Shown: positions 8,107 to 16,451 of the stretch, piece after piece
Layout of the letters: the number at the start of each line of letters is the position of its first letter
Numbering within the stretch: position 1 is the stretch's first letter
DNA from: an uncultured Desulfosarcina sp.
GTDB lineage: Bacteria > Desulfobacterota > Desulfobacteria > Desulfobacterales > Desulfosarcinaceae
Direction of reading: 5' to 3'
NCBI RefSeq assembly: GCF_963668215.1
Contig: NZ_OY764190.1
Span: 1,922,001 to 1,986,000, forward strand
DNA length: 64,000 nt
Position numbers and translations under genes: made by a program
Notes under the pieces: model-generated
What the model was told of the DNA's origin: nothing
Database searches by the model: none
Seen by the model: the letters and a program-made list of their open reading frames with translations, nothing else

Positions 8107-9549
8107 TTGAAAGCACTTTTGAAACAGGCTCCATCCAAGCAGCCATCCACCGCGACCCCGGGCATCGTGGTTGCCGCACTTCGCGGAGGATCTGGAAAAA
8201 CCATTTTTTCCGTAGGCATCATTGCCGCGCTGAAGAGCCTGGGCAGATCTGTTGCACCCTTTAAAAAAGGGCCGGATTATATTGACGCCGGCTGGCTGGC
8301 ACTGGCAGCCGGCCGGCCCTGCTATAACTTGGACTCTTTCCTCATCAACCGGGAAGTTCTTCTCGGCTCCTACCATACTCACACCCGCAATACTGACTTT
8401 ACCCTCATCGAAGGCAACCGCGGACTCTACGACTGCATCGACACAAAAGGGGAAACCAGCACGGCCGAGTTGGCCAAGCTTTTAGGGCTTCCGGTGGTTT
8501 TGTGCATCGATGCCACCAAAACCACCCGCACCATGGCCGCGGTGGTGGGAGGCATTGCGGCCTTCGATCCTGCTGTACACATCGGCGGGGTGGTTTTGAA
8601 CCGGGTGGCTGGGAAACGCCATCAATCCATTCTGACCCGCAGCATCGAGGAATACACCGGCATCCCGGTTCTGGGTGCGGTTCCCAAACTGAGGGAGCAG
8701 CGCTTTCCTGAACGCCACATGGGGCTGGTACCCACCCCGGAGCATAGTTGGGCACAACCAGCTATCGACGCCATCCGGGAGGTGGCCGAAAAGCATTTGG
8801 ATATCGACCGCATTCAGCGCCTGGCCGAGACGGCCGAACCGGTCGAAACCGGCAGGCAGAACGATCCAGCAATTTCAACACCAGAACCGAAAAAGGACGC
8901 ACCTGTCATTGGCATCCTTAGAGATTCGGCCTTTCAATTTTACTATCCGGAAAACCTGGAGGCCTTGGAGGCCGCAGGGGCCCGGCTGGTTTTCGCCAGC
9001 CCGCTGAAAGATGAACGCCTTCCGCGTGTGGACGCGCTGTACATCGGCGGCGGGTTTCCGGAAACCCATGCCCGGGAACTGGAGGCCAATGTTTCTTTTC
9101 GAAGCCAACTCAAATCCTTGGCCGAGGACGGCTTGCCCGTGTACGCCGAATGCGGAGGGTTGATGTATCTGGGTGAACGGCTGGATTTAAAGGAAGGCGC
9201 TTTTGGCATGGCCGGCGTTCTACCAGCAGTTTTCGGCTTTTCCAGACGGCCCCAGGGCCATGGCTATACCATCGTGCGGGTGGAACGGGACAATCCTTAT
9301 TACGCGCGGGGCACCACGCTCCTGGGCCATGAGTTTCACTATTCCAGCGTAAAGGAATGGAAAGGCACATCGCAAAATTTGGCCTTTTCCATGCAGCGAG
9401 GCAGCGGTTTCATAGAAGGCCGCGACGGCGTCTGCATCAACAATGTCCTGGCCACGTACACCCACATCCATGCATTGGGCACGCCTGTCTGGGCCAAAGC
9501 GCTGGTCGACCAGGCGCAAACCTATCGACTGCGCGTCTCCCAACGTTAA
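8107..9549 (+). CDS. dsrN: DsrN: siroheme amidase, CobB/CbiA-type
   Basis: This 480-residue protein has the two-domain layout of cobyrinic acid a,c-diamide synthases. An N-terminal P-loop ATPase holds GGSGKT near residue 27 and KKGPDYIDAGW. A C-terminal class I glutamine amidotransferase domain holds YIGGGFPE, the nucleophile Cys in YAECGGLMYLG and the catalytic His of GHEFHYSS. In dsr clusters this protein is DsrN, which amidates siroheme for sulfite reductase. The only usable start is TTG 8107, because the frame is closed by TGA just upstream; its ribosome site is weak, hinting at low or coupled translation. Cobyrinate amidation is the alternative role, but no cobalamin genes are nearby. 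Confidence 0.9.
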   Translation: MKALLKQAPSKQPSTATPGIVVAALRGGSGKTIFSVGIIAALKSLGRSVAPFKKGPDYIDAGWLALAAGRPCYNLDSFLINREVLLGSYHTHTRNTDFTLIEGNRGLYDCIDTKGETSTAELAKLLGLPVVLCIDATKTTRTMAAVVGGIAAFDPAVHIGGVVLNRVAGKRHQSILTRSIEEYTGIPVLGAVPKLREQRFPERHMGLVPTPEHSWAQPAIDAIREVAEKHLDIDRIQRLAETAEPVETGRQNDPAISTPEPKKDAPVIGILRDSAFQFYYPENLEALEAAGARLVFASPLKDERLPRVDALYIGGGFPETHARELEANVSFRSQLKSLAEDGLPVYAECGGLMYLGERLDLKEGAFGMAGVLPAVFGFSRRPQGHGYTIVRVERDNPYYARGTTLLGHEFHYSSVKEWKGTSQNLAFSMQRGSGFIEGRDGVCINNVLATYTHIHALGTPVWAKALVDQAQTYRLRVSQR

Positions 9550-9661
9550 CAGCCCCCTTTTAACAAAAACGGCTTCTACAGCTTTCTTCTTGTTTGCCAG
9601 TAAAGTGCCGATTGCCGGCGAGAGAAGCGATGGATGAGGGACGTAGGAGGACGGAAGAAAA

Positions 9662-9700
9662 AAACGGAGTCCTGCCACCCGTGGCGGCAGGACTCCGTTT
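9662..9700. terminator. Bidirectional terminator between dsrN and the cytochrome c3 gene
   Basis: A 15-bp perfect stem (9662-9676 with 9686-9700) with a nine-base loop has A-rich sequence on its left and TTT within and after its right arm. It separates two convergent genes and should end both transcripts. Confidence 0.9.
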
Positions 9701-9727
9701 CATATTGGGACTATAGAAAAGCCGGAA

Positions 9728-10204
9728 CTACTTTTTCTTCGGGTGACACTTGGTACATGCCTGCGGCGCGGCCTTGGTCTTGTTTTTCTTGTTGTAGTCC
9801 TTATGGCAGCCAATGCAGTTGGCGTGGAGGGCTTCGGCGTGATACTCCAACTCTTTGGCGTCGATTTCCTTTTTGGACGCCTTGGCGGCCTTCATCTCTT
9901 TTTTCAGTGAGCCGGGCATCTGTCCGGGAAGCTTGTGGCAGGTGATGCAGCCCTGCACATCGTCTCCCGCCTTCAGATTGTTGAGCGGCTTGCCCTTGTC
10001 GTCATGATGGCATTCGCCGCAGCCAATCTTGTACTCCTCGTTGTGCTTCTTGTGGCTGAAGTCGACAATGGCTTTTGTATGCTTCTCGTAAGCCTTGTTT
10101 TCCATGTGGATCACATCGTCCACCGCCGTAGCGGCGTAGACGGCCCCGGCGGCGAACATCAGCGCCACACATACCGCTGCCAGAATAATTGTACGTTTAC
10201 CCAT
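9728..10204 (-). CDS. Tetraheme cytochrome c3 (class III), periplasmic
   Basis: The 158-residue product has a signal peptide (GKRTIILAAVCVALMFAAGA, then VYAA cleavage region) and four c-type heme sites: CGECH, CITCH, CIGCH and CTKCH. Extra His residues in VDFSHKKH and LEYHAEALH supply sixth ligands. It would shuttle electrons in the periplasm, typically from hydrogenases or formate dehydrogenases to membrane complexes feeding sulfate reduction. ATG 10204 is chosen because AAGGAG lies ten bases before it; a GTG nine bases earlier is too close to that site. It has its own promoter. Confidence 0.93.
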   Translation of the reverse strand: MGKRTIILAAVCVALMFAAGAVYAATAVDDVIHMENKAYEKHTKAIVDFSHKKHNEEYKIGCGECHHDDKGKPLNNLKAGDDVQGCITCHKLPGQMPGSLKKEMKAAKASKKEIDAKELEYHAEALHANCIGCHKDYNKKNKTKAAPQACTKCHPKKK

Positions 10205-10259
10205 AACCTCCACTCTCCTTATTTAAATTGGTTAACGCCCCAAATCACTCCGCCTGATT

Positions 10260-10288
10260 TTTCTACCAATCCTGATGGCCTGTGTCAA
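10260..10288 (-). promoter_or_regulatory. Sigma-70 type promoter for the cytochrome c3 gene
   Basis: Read on the minus strand, TTGACA (complement of 10283-10288) is followed after exactly 17 bases by TAGAAA (complement of 10260-10265). It lies in the gap between the YcaO gene and the cytochrome gene, so the cytochrome is probably transcribed on its own. Confidence 0.7.
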
Positions 10289-10294
10289 TGGGAA

Positions 10295-12022
10295 TCATGA
10301 ATCATTTTTATAATGTATTTTTAGATAGTTATTGAACAGGCGCGGATTGATGCGGCTGGTCCGGTCAAAGTCCGCAATTATTTCGAGTCCCGGCACCAGG
10401 GCCCTGACCACCGGAATTTTCAAGTCTTTGCGGGTCAGGTCTACATAAATGGGCTCAAATCCGTTGGCCGACAAGGTTTTCTCCACCCGAACCGAATCCT
10501 TTTCCGGCGAACCGGTGGAAACGTCCGGCAGCGATTCGAATTGCAGCCAGGGCAGATCGGGAAGGGCAGGGGCAGAGGGCGGCCCCATGGGATAGGGGTA
10601 GGGCGTTTCGGTAAGTGCTGACAGTACCGCCTGCCTGCCATTCAGGTTGGCCCCGCTGCCCCGGACTACGGTCCCGTCCCGGTGGGTCACGAAGCAGCTG
10701 CAGCAGGGGATGCCGAAAGCCGGACTGATATCCTGAAACTGCAGGTGGATTCCTCGCGCCCGGTAATCCTCAACCAATGCGCCGATCCGTTCGTCCTCGG
10801 CATAAACCCGAAAGCATCGCGAAGGGTGAAACGGGTTGACCGCTTCGCTGTCCCGTTCGATCAGTTCGTAAAGGGCGCTGAGCCGGGCCTCGGCTATGAT
10901 GTTTCCCGATGCCAGCCCGGTAGAGCCCAATCCGGAAAACAGAGCGCGTTCATCCAGGTTGCAGAACAGGTAGACGCATTGCACCGGCACCCACACCGGC
11001 GAAAATCCATCAAGGGTCACCCGCTCCCCTTCCATCCAGTAAAGGGCTTCGTCCCGGTAGGGAACTTCCAGGCAGAGGCTGTTGGGGTCCAGCAGCGGAT
11101 AGCCCTCGGCGGCCAGCCGGGACCGGCGGCCATGGAGGAGCGGATGGGGTCGAAGGGTTCCCGTGATGCCGGACTCCGCGACCCCGGCAAAGGAGGAACA
11201 GCGCTCGACCACTTCCATGAGACACGACGCCCGGGCCGCCTCCAGGGACAGCCCGCGGCCGTAGGAAGTCTGTACACCGGAAAGGGTATAGGCCAACTCG
11301 CCGCTGTTCACCTGGTGGGAAAAGCGCCATTTGCGCATTAGAGCGATCGGGCTCAATGAAGACTGATGGCGTAGCTCGCCGCCTTCGAAAAGATCCAGGG
11401 CTTCGAGGGCGGTAAGGGCGCGGTCGATGGTTTCCTGCAGGGGCGGCCGGGTTCGGCCGGGAAATTGCGAATCCGGCTTCGAGGCCTCAATGATGGCTTG
11501 CAGGTGGGCGCCTTCCGGCAGCGGCGGCTCGTTGCCGTCCACACCGTCTACGGGAAAGGCGAGGCCCGTTTTTTCCGGGGGCGGCAGGGGGCGATGGCAC
11601 GTCAGGTTGGCGCGAAACAGCGCGGCCCACTGCCGGTGAAGGGCCTGATCGGGCAAAATTTCGGATCGCAGATCCACCAGGGGGGTCGCATCGGCAAGGA
11701 TCTTGATTTCACGGCGCTTGAATTGATTGCGCAGCCCGGGCAGGTGATCGTAAATCAGGGCGGCTTCCAGCAGCAGCGCCCGGATGATCGGGTCGTCGCC
11801 GGTCTCGGATCGCAATAATTCCTGAACGGCATCCAGGTCCATCGCCGCGATGCATCCAAGCAGATAATGATGCATGAAAGCATCGTTGGGATGTTGCTGC
11901 AGGTAGCGCACTCCGTCCGAAAATGTCGTTGGGTTTTGGGGAACCGGGGCAAAAAAACCGGTGCCGGCGGCTGTCTCCTCAAGGGATAGCCGGTACCGCA
12001 AAGATGCTGCCGAATGGGTCAT
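10295..12022 (-). CDS. YcaO-domain protein with a TPR-like N-terminal half
   Basis: The 575-residue product has a helical N-terminal region (about 1-180) and a YcaO domain from about 200. YcaO ATP-site glutamates are visible in EAARASCLMEVVERCS and EARLSALYELIERDS, followed by FHPSRCF and GSGANLNGRQAVLSALTE. YcaO proteins use ATP to activate a peptide backbone amide, giving azolines, thioamides or amidines; some are partners of TfuA or RimO-type enzymes. No precursor peptide, dehydrogenase or TfuA gene is seen here. The start overlaps the tatC stop by four bases, so it is translated with the Tat genes. Its substrate is unknown. Confidence 0.85.
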   Translation of the reverse strand: MTHSAASLRYRLSLEETAAGTGFFAPVPQNPTTFSDGVRYLQQHPNDAFMHHYLLGCIAAMDLDAVQELLRSETGDDPIIRALLLEAALIYDHLPGLRNQFKRREIKILADATPLVDLRSEILPDQALHRQWAALFRANLTCHRPLPPPEKTGLAFPVDGVDGNEPPLPEGAHLQAIIEASKPDSQFPGRTRPPLQETIDRALTALEALDLFEGGELRHQSSLSPIALMRKWRFSHQVNSGELAYTLSGVQTSYGRGLSLEAARASCLMEVVERCSSFAGVAESGITGTLRPHPLLHGRRSRLAAEGYPLLDPNSLCLEVPYRDEALYWMEGERVTLDGFSPVWVPVQCVYLFCNLDERALFSGLGSTGLASGNIIAEARLSALYELIERDSEAVNPFHPSRCFRVYAEDERIGALVEDYRARGIHLQFQDISPAFGIPCCSCFVTHRDGTVVRGSGANLNGRQAVLSALTETPYPYPMGPPSAPALPDLPWLQFESLPDVSTGSPEKDSVRVEKTLSANGFEPIYVDLTRKDLKIPVVRALVPGLEIIADFDRTSRINPRLFNNYLKIHYKNDS

Positions 12023-12807
12023 GAATCTTTCGCACCCTCGGTTTCGGCGGTGCTTTCGGTGGTGGTTTCGGCCGGCTTCTCTTTGCGGCCGAAAATCCGG
12101 GCGCCGATAATGCTGATTTCGTAAAGCACCATCAACGGCAGGGCCATCATGATCTGGGTGACCACATCCGGCGGCGTCAGGATGGCGGCGCCCACGAAAA
12201 AGAGCAGCAGGGCGTATTTGCGGTTTTTCTTTAAAAAGGGAACGGAAACGATGCCCAGCTTGGCCAGAAAGGTGATCACCAGGGGCAGTTCGAAAACCAG
12301 CCCGAAGGCCAGCAACAGCTTGGCCGAAAAACTCAAGTATTCCTTCATGGAGGGCATGGGCCGGATGGTTTCCGTGGCAAACCCCAGGAAAAAATCGAAT
12401 CCGTAAGGAAAAACGATGAAATAGCCGAACAGGGAGCCCCCCACGAAGAAGATTGTGGAAAGCAGAACGATGGGCACCAGCAGTTTCTTCTCCTGCTCAT
12501 ACAGTCCCGGAGCGATGAACATCCAGAACTGGTAGATGATCACCGGGGAGGCCAGCATGAGTCCGGCAAGAAAGGAGACCTTGAGGAAAGTGAAGAACGC
12601 TTCGGGCAATCCGGTATAGATCAGGGTTTCCCCCTGTTTCATCACCGAAATCAGCGGTTGGGTCAAAATTTGAAACAGCTTTTCCTTGAACCCGTAAGAG
12701 ATCGCGAATCCGACGCCGACGGCGATGAAGCTGGTGATCAGCCGCTTGCGCAACTCCTCGAGGTGTGCGGTAAAGGGAACTTTGTCTTCCGTATCCAGAT
12801 TGGCCAC
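12019..12807 (-). CDS. tatC: Twin-arginine translocase subunit TatC
   Basis: TatC (262 residues) is the receptor subunit that binds twin-arginine signal peptides in the inner membrane. The family mark FTAHLEELRKRL is at residues 13-24, followed by six hydrophobic segments, including FLKVSFLAGLMLASPVIIYQ, LLVPIVLLSTIFFVGGSLFG and YALLLFFVGAAILTPPD. The C-terminal tail is rich in Glu and Thr. It starts five bases after the tatA/B-like gene ends and overlaps the YcaO gene by four bases. In this organism the pathway would export folded redox enzymes. Confidence 0.96.
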   Translation of the reverse strand: MANLDTEDKVPFTAHLEELRKRLITSFIAVGVGFAISYGFKEKLFQILTQPLISVMKQGETLIYTGLPEAFFTFLKVSFLAGLMLASPVIIYQFWMFIAPGLYEQEKKLLVPIVLLSTIFFVGGSLFGYFIVFPYGFDFFLGFATETIRPMPSMKEYLSFSAKLLLAFGLVFELPLVITFLAKLGIVSVPFLKKNRKYALLLFFVGAAILTPPDVVTQIMMALPLMVLYEISIIGARIFGRKEKPAETTTESTAETEGAKDS

Positions 12808-12812
12808 GTTAC

Positions 12813-13259
12813 TTATTCCTTGCCTGTTTTAGACTCCGGCTCGGAATCCGTTTCAGTGGGTTCGCTGTCGACCGGGGCGGCCTCCGCGGCATCGGCTTCG
12901 CTTGGATTGCGGCGGTCGAAGGCCGCTTTGAGTTGCTCCATGGAATCGCCGGATTGGGCGGCATCGTCTTCCTCCGCCATCTCTATCTCGGCCTCATCGG
13001 CAAGCTTTTCGTCCTCCACAGCGGCCTCTTCACCCGTATCTTTGGCAGGCGTGGTCTTCCCGATGTCGTTAAAAGCGCTCTTGACCTCTTTGAGTTCCGA
13101 GTCGATCTGCATGCTCTCCTTCAGATCGCTGGTCGCCTTTTTAAATTCGCCCATGGCCTTTCCCAACGACCTGGCCAGATCCGGCAGCTTCTTGGGCCCG
13201 ATGACAATCAGGGCCACCGCCAGAATGAGGATCATTTCCGGCATTCCGATCCCGAACAT
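12813..13259 (-). CDS. tatA: Twin-arginine translocase TatA/TatB-family subunit
   Basis: The 148-residue product has the TatA/B plan: one N-terminal membrane helix (MPEMILILAVALIVIGPKKL), a hinge, an amphipathic helix (LPDLARSLGKAMGEFKKATS) and a long acidic tail. The length and the Pro-Asp-Leu-Ala-Arg context lean towards TatB, while 'PKKLPDLARSLGKA' is common to both. It is the only such gene in this operon, so it may serve both roles. tatC follows after five bases, and GGAGAT precedes the ATG. Confidence 0.9.
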   Translation of the reverse strand: MFGIGMPEMILILAVALIVIGPKKLPDLARSLGKAMGEFKKATSDLKESMQIDSELKEVKSAFNDIGKTTPAKDTGEEAAVEDEKLADEAEIEMAEEDDAAQSGDSMEQLKAAFDRRNPSEADAAEAAPVDSEPTETDSEPESKTGKE

Positions 13260-13377
13260 GAATATCTCCTTTACCGCGATAAAAATGCGTTCATTTCAAA
13301 AAGAGAAACAGTACTGGTTTTAAAGGGGGGTGTCAAGATAAGAGGATGCTGTGAAATCATTGGAACGGTAGACAATA

Positions 13378-14622
13378 TCAGTTGTCCTGAATCGCTGCGC
13401 TCACCTTGCTTTCGGGGTCCAGCACCAACAGGTAGAAGTTGCCCTTGTGCTGCATGTGGCCGGCAGCTATTCGGGCATAGGGACCGTTGCCCCAGAAAAT
13501 GTCCACCCGCCCCGGCCCGCGGATGGCACCGCCGGTGTCCTGGTTGAGGGCAAAGGCGGAGAAGTCCATCCAGCGGTCGATGCGGCCGGTGCCGTCCACC
13601 ACCGGGATCTGCGTCTGCAGAAAAGCCGGGGCGGCCATGGGAAAGACCCGGCGGTCCACGGCCACCGATCGAGCCGGCGTCAGATCCACACCGATGGCGC
13701 CGATGGGCCCGGAAGTTTCTGTTTTGAAAAAGACGTAGCTGGGATTGTAATTGAGGATGGCGTCCATCTCCTCAGGGTGGGATCTAAGGTAGTCCCGGAG
13801 CCGCTGCATGGACATCTCTTCGGCGGGGATCTTGCCCTGGTCGATGAGCAGGCGGCCAATGCTGCGGTAAGGCCTGCCGTTGGCCGCGTGGTAGTGGACC
13901 CGGATGAAGCCGCCCTCGGCCAGATAGATCCGGCCCGAGCCCTGGATCTGGAGAAAAAAGAGGTCGATACGATCGTCCACCCAGGCAAGGGGCGGTGCCA
14001 GGCGGCCGAAGTCCGCATCCGCCTCGATGGCCTGCCGGTCCGGGTAGGGCACCACGGTATCGCCCTGAATCCGGCCGACGATGCGCTTGCCGGCCAGGGC
14101 TTCGGAAAAAGGAGTCAGGTCGATGACCATCAGGTCGCCGGGCCGGGCATAAACCGGATAGCGGTAGCGCGCGTCGGGCTTCAGGCTGCCCTTCAGGTGA
14201 GGTTCGTAATAGCCCGTGAAGAGCACCCGTCCACTCTCGGGGCCGCCGGTGGACCGGTACACCCGAAAGTTTCGGGCCATGAAGCGGTTGACCTCTGCCG
14301 GACTTGGCCGCCTTTCCACCAGGGCCTGCAGTACTTCCAGCGATCGCTTCAGATGGCGGGCATCGTATGTGTCTATGCCGAAACGGAACGTGCGCTCGGC
14401 AGGCACCCGCTGAAGATATTCGATGCTCTTGCCGATGCCGTGGCTCAGGTTGTCCAGAAAAAACCCGTCCGAAAAATCCGGATAATCGTCAACCGCCAGC
14501 CGGACCAGTGCCGGCTCCGTGGACGGGGCCGGACGCTGAAACCAGGCGCATCCGGCCAGCAGCAAAAGGACGGCAACCAGAAGAAGCGTCCGAAAAAAGG
14601 AGGTGCGTTCAAAAAGGATCAT
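13378..14622 (-). CDS. mltA: Membrane-bound lytic transglycosylase A (MltA), lipoprotein
   Basis: The 414-residue product starts with a lipoprotein signal (LLLVAVLLLLAGC, lipobox Cys near residue 25). It then has the MltA domain (FTGYYEPHLKGSL...GDLMVIDL, WVDDRIDLFFLQIQGSGRI) and the C-terminal 3D domain with the catalytic Asp in GPGRVDIFWGNGPYA. MltA cleaves the glycan strands of peptidoglycan, leaving 1,6-anhydro ends. It acts at the inner face of the outer membrane. The ATG overlaps the moaC stop by four bases, an odd pairing that suggests co-transcription with the molybdopterin genes. Confidence 0.93.
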   Translation of the reverse strand: MILFERTSFFRTLLLVAVLLLLAGCAWFQRPAPSTEPALVRLAVDDYPDFSDGFFLDNLSHGIGKSIEYLQRVPAERTFRFGIDTYDARHLKRSLEVLQALVERRPSPAEVNRFMARNFRVYRSTGGPESGRVLFTGYYEPHLKGSLKPDARYRYPVYARPGDLMVIDLTPFSEALAGKRIVGRIQGDTVVPYPDRQAIEADADFGRLAPPLAWVDDRIDLFFLQIQGSGRIYLAEGGFIRVHYHAANGRPYRSIGRLLIDQGKIPAEEMSMQRLRDYLRSHPEEMDAILNYNPSYVFFKTETSGPIGAIGVDLTPARSVAVDRRVFPMAAPAFLQTQIPVVDGTGRIDRWMDFSAFALNQDTGGAIRGPGRVDIFWGNGPYARIAAGHMQHKGNFYLLVLDPESKVSAAIQDN

Positions 14623-15107
14623 CGGTCATCCATGGGACGGGTGAAGGTGCCGCTCTTGCCGCCGGTTTTTTTCAGCAGGCAGATGTCGGTGATGGTCATG
14701 GCCTTGTCCACGGCCTTGCACATGTCGTAGAGCGTCAGGGCCGCTACGGATACGGCGGTCAGGGCCTCCATTTCCACGCCGGTCAGATCGTTGATGCGGG
14801 CTGTTGCTTCGATGCGAATGGTATGGGCGGCTGTGTTGGGGAAAAAATCGACCTGCACATGAGTCAGATTCAAGGGGTGGCACATGGGGATCAGATCGGC
14901 GGTCTTTTTGGCGGCCATGACCCCGGCGATGCGGGCGGTCTCCAGCACATTTCCCTTCGTGACCGTGCCTTCCTGAATTTGGGCAAACGCCTCTTCGCTC
15001 ATGTGAATCAGGGCCTGGGCAACCGCCGTGCGCCGGGTCGGGGTTTTGGCCGTTACGTCCACCATGCGCACCCGGCCCTTATCGTCAATGTGGGTCAAAT
15101 CGGGCAT
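14619..15107 (-). CDS. moaC: Cyclic pyranopterin monophosphate synthase MoaC
   Basis: MoaC (162 residues) completes the first step of molybdenum cofactor synthesis, turning the MoaA product into cyclic pyranopterin monophosphate. Clear family marks are THIDDKGRVRMVDVTAKTPTRRTA at the start, AKKTADLIPMCHPLNLTHV with the catalytic His pair region, and GVEMEALTAVSVAALTLYDMCKAVDK with the conserved Lys-Asp. It follows moaE by 12 bases and overlaps mltA by four. MoaA and MoaD are not in this window. Confidence 0.97.
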   Translation of the reverse strand: MPDLTHIDDKGRVRMVDVTAKTPTRRTAVAQALIHMSEEAFAQIQEGTVTKGNVLETARIAGVMAAKKTADLIPMCHPLNLTHVQVDFFPNTAAHTIRIEATARINDLTGVEMEALTAVSVAALTLYDMCKAVDKAMTITDICLLKKTGGKSGTFTRPMDDR

Positions 15108-15119
15108 CTTTGTTCCTTT

Positions 15120-15479
15120 TCAGACGAAGAACTCGGTTTTGGCCGTGACCGTCGTCTTAATCGCGTTCAAGGTCTCACTCAGCGTTTCGATGACGTGCTC
15201 CCGGATATCCCCGGCTACCACCAGCAGCATGACGTCGTCCCCGATGGACAGGTCCCTGTCAGCCGCAATTTCCACCTGGATATCGACAATTCCCGGTCGG
15301 GATCGCTGTCGGCTGAGCACCTGCTCCAGCCGCTCCCGGTCCACGGCCACGCGCAGGCCCGTCACCTTGCGTCCGTCCCGTGAGGTGCCCCGCACCACCC
15401 CGTTATGGCATAAAATCATCCCCACCCGGTCGTAGTCCGAACGCTGCTTGATTTTGGTGATCAGGCTGTCAACCTTCAT
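15120..15479 (-). CDS. moaE: Short MoaE-like molybdopterin synthase catalytic subunit
   Basis: The 119-residue product follows the MoaE pattern: GMILCHNGVVRGTSRDGRKVTGL near residues 20-42, VDIQVEIAADRDLSIGDDVMLLVVA, then REHVIETLSETLNAIKTTV with the Lys residues expected near the C terminus. MoaE with MoaD puts sulfur into cyclic pyranopterin monophosphate. It is about 30 residues shorter than E. coli MoaE, mainly at the C terminus where the WKKE motif reads AKTEFF. It overlaps mobA by four bases and precedes moaC, which supports the assignment. Confidence 0.8.
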   Translation of the reverse strand: MKVDSLITKIKQRSDYDRVGMILCHNGVVRGTSRDGRKVTGLRVAVDRERLEQVLSRQRSRPGIVDIQVEIAADRDLSIGDDVMLLVVAGDIREHVIETLSETLNAIKTTVTAKTEFFV

Positions 15480-16099
15480 GGTTTCAATGGCTCCTTTTCG
15501 AATTTTTTTCGCAGGTTTTCCGCCAGCACCAGATCCTCGGGCGTGTTGACATTGAAAAAAGAGAGCAACTCCGGATCGGCCTGGCGCAGTTCGGCCTCGT
15601 CAATGACCTTTAAGCGGACCTTGCGAAACAATCCCTGGATTTTGAACCGATCACGCTCCAATTGATGTGCCATGGCCGGCAGGCAGGTCTTCCTGTAAAC
15701 GGCAAACAGCGGCTCGAACCCGTCCGACGTGGAAGGGATGACGATGTCGGCTTTGGGTTCGATGTGCTCCAACACACAGCGGATCAGCGCTTCTCTGGCA
15801 AAAGGGGTGTCGCAGGCCACGAAAAACGCGGTTTCGTGGGCGGCGGCGAACAAACCGGCATGCAGGCCGTTCAGCGAACTGCGCTTTGCAAAGTGATCGC
15901 TGACGATCAGGGCATCCACGTCCATGTAGGCCGACGGGTCGTTGGTCACCAGCACCACCTGATCGAACAACCGGCAGAAGACGTCCATCAGGCGATCCAC
16001 GATGCGCTTTTCACCGATTCGGATAAAGGCTTTGTTCTGTCCGCCAAACCGTTTGTTTTGTCCGCCGGCCAGAATCACGCCGGTGCATGCTGCGGCCAT
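15476..16099 (-). CDS. mobA: Molybdenum cofactor guanylyltransferase MobA
   Basis: From ATG 16099 (GGGAG nine bases upstream) the product has 207 residues. It begins with the nucleotidyltransferase motif GVILAGGQNKRFGGQNKAF and continues with LVTNDPSAY and the metal-binding VACDTPF. MobA links GMP to molybdopterin to give the guanine dinucleotide cofactor used by formate dehydrogenases and other DMSO-reductase-type enzymes. A longer frame reaching 16210 would run almost into the adjacent palindromic element and lacks a ribosome site, so it is rejected. First gene of the mobA-moaE-moaC-mltA run. Confidence 0.93.
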   Translation of the reverse strand: MAAACTGVILAGGQNKRFGGQNKAFIRIGEKRIVDRLMDVFCRLFDQVVLVTNDPSAYMDVDALIVSDHFAKRSSLNGLHAGLFAAAHETAFFVACDTPFAREALIRCVLEHIEPKADIVIPSTSDGFEPLFAVYRKTCLPAMAHQLERDRFKIQGLFRKVRLKVIDEAELRQADPELLSFFNVNTPEDLVLAENLRKKFEKEPLKP

Positions 16100-16201
16100 A
16101 AAACGCTCCCGGCATGGATGGGTTGAGGAAGCTTTTTCATTCAGGCGACCCGAAGATGTGCTGTCCCGAACATAAAAAAAACCCGGTGTAAAAGCAAGGC
16201 T

Positions 16202-16343
16202 AGTGCCCATCCAGAAATAGGAAAATTTGGTCGAGATCGAGGCGCACGGAAAATTTTACCACAGGCATATAGTTGATATTCCGAGGATAAAATTTTTCGC
16301 GCAACAAAGATATCGGGCAAATTGGCCATTTTTGGATGGGCAC
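16202..16343. repeat. 142-bp palindromic MITE-like element, copy 1
   Basis: The ends AGTGCCCATCCAGAAAT and ATTTTTGGATGGGCAC are inverted copies of each other. Inner parts also pair (GAAAATTTTACC against GGATAAAATTTTTC), so the whole element can fold into one long hairpin. A second copy of exactly the same length lies at 22482-22623, about 92% identical by eye. It carries no gene. It sits between the divergent mobA and moaB-like genes and so occupies their shared promoter region. Confidence 0.85.
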
Positions 16344-16451
16344 AAAGCGATTAAGCGATTCCAACTTGCCTCGACTCCGCTCATGGGGTAGGGTTTTGCA
16401 TCCCGACGTTGGAAAACGACACACCCCTTTTTCAAATGAGGAGAGGAAAAA

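Noticed and set aside
12658..13323. Long plus-strand open frame opposite tatC and tatA/B
   Set aside because: It is a Ser/Ala-rich shadow of the well-supported tat genes on the minus strand, with no ribosome site and no family resemblance.
16100..16210. Longer mobA starting at 16210
   Set aside because: The extra 37 residues have no ribosome site and run nearly into the palindromic element; ATG 16099 has GGGAG and starts right at the family motif.
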